Source of the DNA: Sialis fuliginosa
Taxonomy: Eukaryota; Arthropoda; Insecta; Megaloptera; Sialidae
DNA: 64,000 nt
NCBI GenBank assembly: GCA_961205875.1
Contig: OY540817.1
Span: 9,025,001 to 9,089,000 of the forward strand
Direction: 5' to 3'
Shown here one piece after another: positions 45,942 to 55,949 of the stretch (position 1 is its first letter; each line of letters begins with the position of its first letter). The notes below the pieces were generated by a model. That model did not search any database, had not been told where the DNA came from, and was given only the letters and a program-made list of their open reading frames with translations. Made by a program: the position numbers and the translations under genes.

Positions 45942-47640
45942 ACTAAAAAACAATCAAGAGCGTATTAACAAAAAATTCGAATTAATATTATTTAATAAAA
46001 TTGTATAAAAATCAAATGGTTAACCAACGACGGCAGTTCATCTGAATACTTTTTATGTTCAATAATTAACTTTGGTGAATTTAGCATGAGAAAAAAGCAC
46101 TGTACATTAACTTGGCAGATGTTTTTTTTCTTTCTGTAAGTAGATCATATTCATTCCTGATCTAGAGGATATTGAAATATAATGAACATCCGTCAAAAAA
46201 TATAAAAGTAATGCTCCTGAGACACTAAAATATCTTAATCCGGTTCTACATATACAAAAAGGAAAATCCCACGACGCGACTTCCAAAACATAAATTTCAG
46301 TTTGTACAGACAAATGCTTTGTAATAACGATATTAAAAGCATGTTAGGCCGATAAAATGAATTGTCTACATTAAGTAGATTAGGCTAATGACTTTTGTTA
46401 ATTAAAATATATTGTTATTTTAGTTTAAAATGCCGAATAACAAATACAAATGAAACACTTATTTGTACTATTTGTACCTATACAGTACAAATAAATGTTA
46501 TAATTATGTTTTATAATATAAATTTAATTCGGATCATTCAGGTCTAATTCTAAATAACTTAACTAATTTGAAAGTAGAACAATTATTTCAATGTATTTGA
46601 GTTCAAGAAATATTTTGTATATTAAAAAGTGGAGAGCGGGGAGAGAGGTTAAAAATGTTACTATTACGTATAATTCCACTACCTAATTAATTTTTTTTAA
46701 TACGTTAACTAATGCCAAAAAATACGATAATTAAAACCAGTTTCGGCTGTTAAAATTTATTTTTCACATTAAATCAATTAAATTAAATAAATTGAATTAA
46801 AATTACTTTTCTACATATTCTGTAGAAAAAAATCATTGCAATCGATCTTAAAAATATGTCCAATATACAAAAAAATTATTGATATATATTTATAAGTACC
46901 CATATAAATAATACGAAAATCGGAAAATCTTACAGTTTCCTTACAAAAGGGAAATTTAAAAAAATCCTCTATACGTATAATGAATGGGCGCTTCCTAATA
47001 AAATTATTAAATGTATAAAATTCAATATCCTTAAAATTTTACATACATAGATACCTGTTTATACAATTTTATTACAGAAAATAAAAAATTTTAGACAATA
47101 TAATATTATATAAATATTATAACAATACATTTATTTTTTCAACTGTCTGCTATAAATATACAAAAAATGTTTTGTAAACTTTGTTAAATAAACTACAAAA
47201 ACATGTAGAATCATTATAATTTATTCTGTCCATATAACTTACATGTAAAAAAAACTCGATACAGAAAAGAGATAATAAAAATGTGTATTATAACAAGCAA
47301 TATCCTCGAAAAGGGAAACAAAATTAGACTTAAAAAATCATTCAACCATTCGAAAAAAGACCAGTCAAAAAAACTCTGGGGTAAGATATTTACATGACAT
47401 GGTTGTACAATAACATTAAAAAAAATCTATATTTCTACTTATTTCTCGTATTTTTAATAATCAGTGAAATATGACAAATCTTTTTCAAATTCTTTATTTT
47501 ATTATCAATATAAAAAACATAAAAATTGTATATGTATTTTTATTTTTTTACCTTTATGGTTGGCCAAAAATGAACCCTAAATATTAACAGTAATTATAAT
47601 CTATACACTGTTTCTACATAGAATTTATAGGTGAAATAAT
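45942..47640. other. AT-rich DNA, no gene seen
   Basis: No element ends, tails or coding frames beyond chance. The minus-strand frame at 46107-46313 has no supporting signal. Confidence 0.4.
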
Positions 47641-47990
47641 CCGTTTTGATATTTTAAAATTTTTTATCTGTTTGTTTATTTCGAATTGATACAAAAACTA
47701 CTCAACCGATTTTCATGGGATTTTGACTGAAAAAATCTTAACAGTACTAGATCAGTTTACGATAATTAATTTACAACAGGCCCGTATCAAGGTTTTAAAA
47801 TAAACATATGTGAATGTTTTTTTATGTAAAAGTAATTGAACCTGACAAAACTTTTACAATGTTAATGTAAATGTAATTAAACTATTATCACTCTTGTCAT
47901 GGTGGGAACGTTTTTAGAGCATCCAGTTGCACTGGTATTCACCGATTTTGTAATATACGCGGACGAAATTGCGGGAAAATCTAATTAATT
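47640..47990 (+). repeat. LINE/SINE tail ending in GCGGACGAAATTGCGGG
   Basis: 'tttcgaattgatacaaaaactactcaaccgattttcatggg' followed, after 240 bp, by TACGCGGACGAAATTGCGGG then 'aaaatctaatt'. This is the usual 3' end of an insect non-LTR-derived repeat. A shorter relic ('aaataaacgcgaacgaaactgcg') lies at 48800. Confidence 0.5.
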
Positions 47991-48174
47991 TCAAAATTAT
48001 CTCAGTTTTTAGTTTGGTTGATCAAATATCTCATACAATTTCTGACATTTATAATTGCTTTTTGTAAAATTGCCTGAATGAACAATTTAAACGTGAATTC
48101 AAAATATTACTACATGTTTAACATTGATCATCCCTTGAACGTGAAGCCCAACATTTGACATCGGTAGGTATCTA

Positions 48175-48480
48175 AAAATATATATATATAGATGTTAGCA
48201 GTAAGAGAATTCGGCAGCAGGAGTGGGCTGTGGAAGGAAGCAGGAAGGAAGGATGATGTTTCTCCATGAGTGAGTTTCATAAGATGCAGCTACGGATGTA
48301 TGTTAAATTACGCGCTAGAGAGAGACAGAGGCGTCATCATAATTTGCTATCAACAGCGTGACATTATTCAGAAGCTAATTTATAACCAGAGTGCAAAATT
48401 ATGCTGCGCTTAAAAAGCGGAAACTTTGGAATTTTCAATTGCTAATTATGGCGGGGTGAAAAAATCAATAATGGTCGCTG
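48175..48480. other. less AT-rich patch, purine-rich, unassigned
   Basis: (TA)n at 48179-48189 is followed by 'ggaaggaagcaggaaggaaggatg' and 'gctagagagagacagaggcg'. No open frame or tip was recognised. Confidence 0.3.
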
Positions 48481-49129
48481 AATTAATCGAAGTAATTTAC
48501 TAAGCTTTCGTCAGATATTTAAATCTAAAAGTAATCAATACTAATGTATCAATCTAATTTCGATAGTTTAGAATTTTTGTATGTATAGACTGGGCCAAAA
48601 GTCGTGAAGGGGTCTAAAGTTTAAATACCCTTTTTTGAATTAATTTTTAAAGAGCAGACCATTGTGAAATTTTACTAACAAAACCCAGAGTCAATAATTC
48701 TGATACAACGAGCATATCGTCGTTACAAACGAAATAAATCTTTATTTTAACTACAAAAAAAATTAAATGATAATTTCTTATAAAATTGTTTGATTTCGAA
48801 ATAAACGCGAACGAAACTGCGTGATATTTCTATTTTCTAATATAGACTATAGGTACAAAAGATGATAAGAGAATACTTATTTTATAATACTGATAAAAAA
48901 AAATATATAGTTAAGTGCTAATTCAAGTATAAAAACAATTAAAAATAAAGCTTCTTTGGGGAAAAAACGCCCCAAATTATCTAGAAAAAGGAACAAAAAG
49001 TGAATAATGGACTGAACAAAAAATTTAATTTACAATATTGTAAAACAAAAAATTTAATAAAGGTTGAAAAACGAAAAATAATCAAACCATAGAAACACAA
49101 AATGAGACAACAGAAAACAAAACCTAGTA

Positions 49130-49395
49130 ACACACATATCTGTGTTCCGTTCAATGCGCATGCGCGAACGGGACGTAAGCTATTGACGTCATCATTCCAT
49201 CCGAGGGTTGAAATCGATTCCCGGTTTTTGTATATTCGTTGCTGTAAATCGGACATACAGGCTCCATCTATTGGCGATTTCGCGAACTAAACTTCAAGTA
49301 GCGTACAATGCGCAAGCGCCATCTAACGGAGAAAATGGAAAACTCTTGTCAGGGTTCAATAGAGCGCGCATAGATGGCGCTGAACGAAAAAATCA
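49130..49395. promoter_or_regulatory. CpG-rich island with NRF1-, CRE- and CTCF-like sites
   Basis: TGCGCATGCGC (49155-49165) matches the NRF1 palindrome, TGACGTCA (49184-49191) the CRE/ATF palindrome, and GCGCCATCTA (49316-49325) with its inverse TAGATGGCGC (49371-49380) resembles the CTCF core in facing orientation. The island is far more G+C-rich than its surroundings, and overlapping small frames run through it in three phases. It could be a host promoter or insulator, or the G+C-rich end of a transposon. The sites are sequence matches only. Confidence 0.35.
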
Positions 49396-49450
49396 ATGAA
49401 AAATTCAAATTTTTGTTTAATTTCCATTATTTCATATTTAAAACGAATTG

Positions 49451-50174
49451 TATATCGAGTGTTCCAGACCATCCGTCCACTGTGTTTTACGCTTAAACTA
49501 TTGAAGTTTGAGTTTTATGATAAAAAATTTACTATATATATTGACCCTAAAGAATTTCAGGAAATTATTTCAACCCCCTAAAACTCCCCAACAACAACTT
49601 TTGTTAAGAAAATTTAAAATAATAATTTTTTATTATTTTTTTATTTAAATATATTTTTTAAGATAAAGTACTAATTGATATATTTAATTTAAAATTTTGA
49701 ATTATCCCCAATTGAAGTTTTACATTTTTGATATGTCGCGTATGACAATTTAAATTATACAAATTTCAAATAATCATACATCATTAAAAAGTTCGTTATT
49801 TCTACTTTCAAATCAAAATTTAAAAATAATATGTCATTAACATTTAACGAAACTAGAGCATCTTTAGTAAAATTTTTGGGAACAAGTCGCCATATTACAA
49901 TTGAATGTATGAAAAAAAATTTTTTACAAAAGTTTCTTACATTTTTATGATCTTTAAAATTATCTACTTTTGGATATACCGTTCTATTTGATTTTGCTGA
50001 GAGCAAAGTACCCCTCAAAATACCCCTCAAGGGGAAGTTTTAGGGGGTTGAAAATATTTTCCTGAAATTCTTTGGTCGATATATACTTATAGTACTTTTT
50101 TATCATGAAACTCTATCTTCAATATAGTTTAGGCGTAAAACATAGTGGACGGGTGGTTTGGAAAACCCGGTATA
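49451..50174. mobile_element. 0.72 kb TIR element, inverted repeats of about 150 bp
   Basis: The left arm TATATCGAGTGTTCCAGACC, then 'atccgtccactgtgttttacgcttaaacta', 'aaagaatttcaggaaat' and 'caaccccctaaaact', is matched in reverse by the right arm ending 'acgggtggtttggaaaacccggtata'. TA borders both ends. The tips resemble the 'ta-CCGGGTxTCC' type. The frames at 49396-49581 and 49755-50030 lie inside the arms and core and have no protein features. Confidence 0.75.
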
Positions 50175-50449
50175 GAAAAAAACATAAGTACTGCCAATTA
50201 TGAAACTGACAATGAAATAATGCAAGTTGAAAATAGACTATGCGTGGCATTACCCGCACTTGTATACGCATTAGAAGTTATACCTCTATGGCATGATTTA
50301 AAAAAAATGTTGAGATAAGTAGTGACACTCAGCGAGCAAATGAAAAACTAGTAACAAAAAAAAACTGTATCGACTATCTTTACAGAAAGCTGAATATAAA
50401 TATGTATATAATATATATGCACCCTAACCTAAGTTCATCTTGTTATCTT

Positions 50450-50520
50450 CGTTACATGGCGCGCGCGCATTTCGTTGCGTTACTAAAATTTCACCCTGTG
50501 GCGCCTAAAGAAGTTTAACT
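50450..50520 (+). repeat. fragment related to repeat Y
   Basis: 'gcgcgcatttcgttgcgttactaaaa' and GGCGCCTAAAGAAGTTTAAC match 60677-60740 ('gcgcattttatttacgttgcattactaaaag', 'cgcctaaagaagtataac'). Confidence 0.5.
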
Positions 50521-50574
50521 TCAAAAACGTCTGTAGTGACTTAAATAAAAAAACTTAGATAAAATACTGGCACA

Positions 50575-51455
50575 TTGGGATTTGGAATTGATGGGCTACT
50601 TTTTGTAATACCTATGAACTCATATTATTAATAAAACAAGTACTTACCTCTTTATTAAATCAATTAAATTACCAAACTTGTATTTTTTAAGTATTTTTCT
50701 CCAGTAATGGATAAAATAAAACCAGTAATTGGCACCCAGTACTTCAACACAAAAGTTATAAAATGAAGAATCGTTAAATTTGAAACAATGGGTGCGTTTA
50801 GCAAACGTCAGCGGCTGAGATGCTGACCAAATCGTTTTCGCTAAACGGGCCGCTGCGCAAAAGCTGACTTGCAACTGTTGAGTAAATAGATCAGCGCAAA
50901 AAATTAACGCTGCGTCGGTCAGCTATTAGCTGGTTCTGACTTGTTCATATTTAGACGTCAAAACTTTTTGGTTCGGTAAATTATTTTTTCGTTTTCTGGG
51001 TCGTTCTTGTCGAAAAAAATGAACAAACCAATTTTTTTAAAGGATTTCGTTATTATAACAACAGGCTCGTTCGTAGAAACGTTAATGGTAATATTTATAT
51101 TTTTTGTGATACTATGACTGTAAGCTCACGGTTTAGAGAATTTGAAGCAGTTGACTGTCAGCATACTCAGCATAATTGACTGCTGACTTTCAACCACTGA
51201 GCTCGCTAAACGCACCCAATGTAAAGCAAATGTATTGATAATATAATAATTAATTAATAGATTAGACTAAAATTGTCCACGATTTTGACACCCATTGTCA
51301 TCAAATTAAGCTGTTTTACAATTAAGTGTATATAGATTATGATTCAGTAATAGCAGTAATCAAATATCAACAAATATTTATAATTTAGTACATTTAATTA
51401 AACAAGTTTCCAACATTGGGGTATGATACAAGACTGGTGCCGTTACTTTAACTTA
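50575..51455 (+). mobile_element. TA-flanked MITE X, copy C, split by a nested element
   Basis: A worn left tip (AAAATACTGGCACAT), CTCCAGTAATGG, 'ccagtaattggcaccc', then after the insertion 'attgataatataataattaa', 'gattcagtaatagcagtaatcaaatatcaacaaat' and the right tip 'agactggtgccgttac'. It is collinear with copies A and B. The 428 bp insertion at 50790-51217 accounts for its greater length. Confidence 0.7.
50790..51217. mobile_element. PIF/Harbinger-like MITE nested in element X, AAT duplication
   Basis: The tips GGGTGCGTTTAGC and GCTAAACGCACCC are perfect 13 bp inverted repeats. They continue imperfectly ('aaacgtcagcggctga' against 'gagctcagtggttga'). AAT flanks both ends (50787-50789 and 51218-51220). 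The related copy at 24178 has the empty site GAAACAATGTAGAGC with a single AAT, so both the insertion point and the 3 bp duplication can be read directly. The minus-strand frame at 50644-50874 runs across the boundary and is not a gene. Confidence 0.85.
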
Positions 51456-51459
51456 ATAG

Positions 51460-52190
51460 ATGAACAACGTATTCATTTAATGTACCTCGTAGAATTGAAA
51501 ACAATCCGTTTATATTTAAATAAAAAAATACTCGTCCCTTCGAATACGTTGCCGATAAATATTTTTGTAGAAATAAATCCGATCCTTCATTAAAAGCGTC
51601 TACGACTCAATAATCACAGGCGATTACTTTCACATGATTTACTTCAATTTCCAAAACCCGTTGGCGTAAAACCGTTATCTAGGTCAACGTGAAGTGTTAC
51701 TCTGAGGGCCGTTTAATTTTGGAATTGACGAATTTATTTTTAGATTATTTTATATTCTAATTTATGTAGATTATTCAAAAGGTATCATCTTCATTTTTAA
51801 TTATAAAACTACATCCTATCCGTAAAATTTAAATACCTTAGCTTCGGGTTTTCCAGTATAAATGGTAAATATATGTGCAAAATATTTTTAAATAACAAAA
51901 TCCATACATATATCAAAATAAATTAAAAGTATTTTTAAAGGAGAAAACGTATTACAACATAAATAATATAATGTTTTTTCGTATATCTTTTATAAATTGT
52001 ACATTTAACATGTTATTCTAATGATTTTTATAATAATATGTAAAAAAATCGATTGCAAATTTTGTGTTCCACATACATACGTTTTGAGTAAAGTAAAAAC
52101 TTGTAAAAATAATTTTTTTATTTGTTAAACAAAGCTTTTAACATTAACAAAATAAATTATTAGATTTAAATTGACATATCCTACTAGCCG
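51460..52190. other. AT-rich DNA, nothing recognised
   Basis: No gene or element end. From about 52200 to 52400 a worn LINE-type tail ('gccactctaagaaaatcgcc', 'ccaaatctcagctttctaatcc', 'gtgatagacaggtagatagaca') follows. Confidence 0.4.
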
Positions 52191-52432
52191 GAATTGAAAA
52201 ATCACATTTTTGGTAACTTATTTTTGCCACTCTAAGAAAATCGCCGAAAACTTAAAACAGTATTTTTTAAATTCAGGTCTGTTTTTGGTCCACCATTTAC
52301 TATAATAATGCCAAATCTCAGCTTTCTAATCCAAACGGTTCATTAACTAGAAGACTGTGATAGACAGGTAGATAGACACAGTTATTACTGGAAAACGGTT
52401 TCTTATCCAAACACTAAAAATATACTCCTTAG

Positions 52433-52891
52433 ACAAGGTAGTCTCATTTGGTCCTTAATCAATCAGCGGCCACGCGGGAATTTACGTCATTTCGGGGATG
52501 TATTCAGATGCTATAAATATATAATAGAATATCAATTATACAGAATTCCTTTATTTATTCTTATTTTCGTCATTGCAAAATCATAAAAAGCTGTCAAAAT
52601 CATATAACGTATTGCCAACAGAACAGTAAAAATGACGCTTCTCGAATAGACCAAATTGTCTGTGACAGTTTTTTTTATGATTTTGCAATGTTGAATTTGT
52701 ACTTATTTGATTGTATGTGTTTTTAAAATATCAAAAAATACGAAAACAAAAATAAATAAAGGATATTTTTGTAATTGATATTCTATTATACATTTATAGC
52801 ATTTAAATACATCCCCCAAGTTACGTCAATTCCCGCGCGGCCGCTGATTGGTCAAGAAGCCGATGAGACTACCTTGTCTTTATATACCTTG
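52433..52891. mobile_element. fold-back element with 8 bp target duplication
   Basis: CTCCTTAG is repeated exactly at 52425-52432 and 52892-52899. Inside, the arms (ACAAGGTAGTCTCATTTGGT, 'aatcagcggccacgcgggaatttacgtca', 'tataatagaatatcaatta' against their complements) pair over about 130 bp. Nearer the centre, 'gcaaaatcataaaaagctgtc' and 'gacagttttttttatgattttgc' pair as well. Nearly the whole 459 bp can form one stem. The right tip has 14 extra outer bases (complement of CAAGGTATATAAAG) absent on the left. A related solo arm lies at 28945. Confidence 0.8.
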
Positions 52892-53014
52892 CTCCTTAGC
52901 CAAAATAATACACGTGTCAAGTGATATTGCTTTATTGTGGTTAAATTGAAGTGTTCCTTTACTTGTATTATGGTACGTAACACTATTAAAAAGTTTAATT
53001 AAAATCAATGCAAC

Positions 53015-53341
53015 CTAGCTTGTAAATAATATCAAATAAGCTGCCAGTAAACAATAGAAGAACCCTACTGATACAATGGCTTTACGCATCCTGTCCAGGA
53101 ACGGACGACCAACATCACAAGTGACATACAAAATCGTAGCGAGAATAGGATGAAACTGGCAGAACAGAGAAGCCGAGTATGTAACAAAGAGCAGAGAACG
53201 ATTTAATATGTTGACGTGAATCCGTAATAATCTGATGACTAATAACGGCAAATAGGTACACATATATATACGCGGATATCTAAGGATAGCTAACAACCTT
53301 ATCGCCCGCAAGGGGTCGCACCGAATCGTATCAGATTTAAT
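53015..53341 (-). CDS. candidate terminal exon of an unknown membrane protein
   Basis: On the minus strand an acceptor-like TTAATTTTCAG ends at 53347, or TTCAGGTTAG at 53342. It is followed by an open frame to TAG at 53015-53017. The region is visibly richer in G+C than its flanks and uses varied codons. The predicted peptide starts near SDTIRCDPLRAIRLLAILRY and has hydrophobic stretches (YLPLLVIRLL, LLFVTYSASLF, ILATILYVTC) and a last one (AIVSVGFFYCLLAAYLILF) at the C-terminus, as in a multi-pass membrane protein. If the first AG is used, an in-frame TAG follows, so the second must be the acceptor. I do not recognise the family. No partner exon was found, and an uninformative chance frame remains possible. 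Confidence 0.3.
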   Translation of the reverse strand: MKSDTIRCDPLRAIRLLAILRYPRIYMCTYLPLLVIRLLRIHVNILNRSLLFVTYSASLFCQFHPILATILYVTCDVGRPFLDRMRKAIVSVGFFYCLLAAYLILFTS

Positions 53342-53349
53342 CTAACCTG

Positions 53350-54420
53350 AAAATTAATCCATTTATTGAACCTGTCACATTTTACATAGGCCGTTTCACC
53401 GGGATTCTATCGGCTCTATGTCGCTGATGTTATTACTTACCTATACAGGCTAAAGAGTAATTAATATTATTAAATTAGAGATTTTATTACCATGATTTAT
53501 TCACTAGAAATGATTTTTTTCTGTGAATAGATACTGGGTATAGAATTTAACTATGGAACATGTAGCCCGCAAATTTTTTTTAATGACCGATCAATCGCGT
53601 TTTTTTGTATTATAGACAGGTAATTGAATTTTCTACAGTTTTTAAACCATCTGAACATCTGTAAGTGTACTAGATTTTATAAAATACTTTTTTAAAGAAA
53701 TAATTTTATCAAAGTTTTTTAAGGTTTTAAATGTTAAACTGCAGCCATTTTTTATTTTTGCTATTCATTAATTTTATTTTGATCTTATAGTGTAGCATAA
53801 ACATTTAAGTAAATCATGTTTAAAAATATAGGCTCTTTAACTTTTGAACTTTTGCGATTAACATGTATAAATCTGGATTTAAAAAAAATTTACTAAAATG
53901 CCCGATATAAAAAAAAACTGTTACACTTTGTATAGGTATAGGTAATAATAGGTATATTTACTTAAATCACTTCCAAATTACTCATTCTACCTTTCTTCAA
54001 AATATTCGTATCGCCGAACCAAACACCCTGAATAAAATCAAATATTCGATCCAAAACATCATTAAAAAAGTCAAAATATGTTTATCTGTTTTATCAATAC
54101 ACGGATATATTTTAATTACAAATATTACCAATAATATTTGCATAGCAAATGAAATTGGTAGTGGTAAAACAAATTTACCTAAACGTTTAGATCGGCATAG
54201 TTTACATTAACGCATAAAACGATGTTTTTACGTTATAATTCAGTTTGCTCTCATGAATAGATATGTATATATTTCAAACAATCAATCTGACAGATATTGC
54301 AGGAATAAATAATTCATTTAAATAACATAAAGCATTCTATATATGAATCGCAAATAGGCAGTATTGTTTATTATATACATACATATTTATATACATAAGC
54401 CTCACACTGTCGAGAACGAT
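53350..54420. other. AT-rich DNA, no gene seen
   Basis: No tip, tail or tandem structure. The small frames near 54428-54834 on both strands lack signals. Confidence 0.35.
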
Positions 54421-54816
54421 AGGAAAAATGGGAAAATTCAATTCTCATTCAAGAGTTCACTGGAGCGAAAATCATGTTTACATATGTAGAGTAAAATGTA
54501 TGGATGTGAGCACAAATGTGTGGTTTTCAAACAATTCTCAGGATGAACCCGTACTTGTGTTTATATCGAAAAGTTTTACTGTTATTCACTTTGTTTTTAC
54601 TAACGCAATATACTCGAGTGAAAGCATTGCTACTAAAGTTATTGAAATAATGTTGTATTTATGCAGAATGTGGATTTTACTATGAAAACTTTTCAAATTT
54701 GTCAAATAATATGGAATAATATAATCATGTAAAATTGCGTTGTTATCTTCATAATTCAATGTAAATAAATAAAAATAAATTCTAAATAATTGACTCAAAC
54801 CCCTGGACAGAGAACC

Positions 54817-55067
54817 CAGGGCCGTAACTACCACCGGGGCAGCCGGGGCGGCGCCCTGGGGCCCCCGAGGTTAGGGGGCCCCGCGGAAGCGTAAAACTTT
54901 TTCTTTGTTAGATTTTAATAACCTTCATTTCATTGCCGACTTGAATTTTACACTTATTATTCATTAAATTGGCGACAAAAAAAGGTAATTAAAATCTAAA
55001 TTAGCAAGAAAGGGGGCCCTCGGTCACTTCTTGCCCTGGGGCCCACGAGTCTCTAGTGACGACCCTG
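54817..55067. mobile_element. complete hAT MITE, 251 bp, with 8 bp target duplication
   Basis: It starts CAGGGCCGTAACTACCACCG and ends 'tctagtgacgaccctg', whose complement is CAGGGTCGTCACTAGA. The flanking octamers are AGAGAACC (54809-54816) and AGAGAACT (55068-55075). Both subterminal parts are G/C-rich with GCCCTGGGGCCC words, typical of hAT MITEs, and the centre is AT-rich. Non-coding. A related tip (AGGGCCGTAACTACTACC) occurs at 59081. Confidence 0.9.
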
Positions 55068-55149
55068 AGAGAACTATGAAATTTTAGGGGTGTCTTCCCC
55101 AAAAAAAATGTTCCAGATTAATATTACAAATGGAATTTTTTTAATTATA

Positions 55150-55452
55150 CGAAACTAGCTGTTACCCGCGACATTATCTACGAGGAATACAGGTATTTAG
55201 GTAATACAGATTTCAGTTATGATAGTCGATAAAACAGGTTTTTAGTTTCGCATTTGCACGAACTTAACATATCGCGTGTACAAAAGTACACACACCCTCT
55301 TTTAATCTAATAAATTTTTCGGGATACAAAGTATGTCTTTTCTCAGGATGCAAGTTATCTATCTACCAAATTTCATCAAGATCGGTTCAGCGGTTTAGCC
55401 ATCAAGAGGTAAAAAACAGATAGACAGAGACACTTTCGTATTTATAAAACTA
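55150..55452 (-). repeat. RTE-like LINE/SINE tail, reversed
   Basis: Plus-direction text: 'aactagctgttacccgcgac', 'gttatgatagtcgataaaacagg', 'gatgcaagttatctatctacc', 'aaatttcatcaagatcggttcagcggtttagcc', then 'agacagagac'. It is the best-preserved copy of the tail family and covers the whole order seen at 15.1 and 57.7 kb. Confidence 0.65.
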
Positions 55453-55703
55453 TAAATGACGCATTTTTACAATTTTTAGCACTGCAAAAATTGGCTTTTA
55501 AAATTGCAAATTTCAATTTTAGAGCTACGCACAAACATCTAAAAACTGCACACTTAACCCTTAGATAACTGAACGAATCTAATGCTTCTAGTTTATGTTT
55601 TTATTACGATAACAAAAATTTGTATTTATATACCTTAATCATGTATAGACAATAAATATACGTAGTATAATTTATTATATAAATATTTTATGTTTTATAT
55701 TAG

Positions 55704-55945
55704 GTACTGAAGTAATACAAAGATTGTATTTTTATGATATTCCAGATATACACAAGAAAGATAAAGTTCTTTGTATAAAAAATAATGAAAGGATTTGTTT
55801 ATCAGGGGATTTATCAACCCCATTTTCGTCGGATAATCATGACCCTAGGGATATTCTACATCATGGAAATTTAAAAAAAATATCATCTATGTATATATCG
55901 TCTCGTTTTAATAAAGAAATAAAATATTTCGACCGGAAAGTATGA
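55704..55945 (+). CDS. candidate host exon, unknown protein
   Basis: An acceptor-like TTATGTTTTATATTAG ends at 55703 and is followed by an open frame of 80 codons in phase 2: TEVIQRLYFYDIPDIHKKDK, then ICLSGDLSTPFSSDNHDPRD and ILHHGNLKKISSMYISSRFN. It stops at TGA 55943-55945, overlapping a GTATGA that could instead serve as a donor. AATAAA follows immediately (55946-55951). The peptide is balanced and non-repetitive with charged and aromatic residues, unlike the AT-driven frames of the window. I recognise no domain. It could be the last or an internal exon of a gene with large introns. Confidence 0.35.
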
Positions 55946-55949
55946 AATA

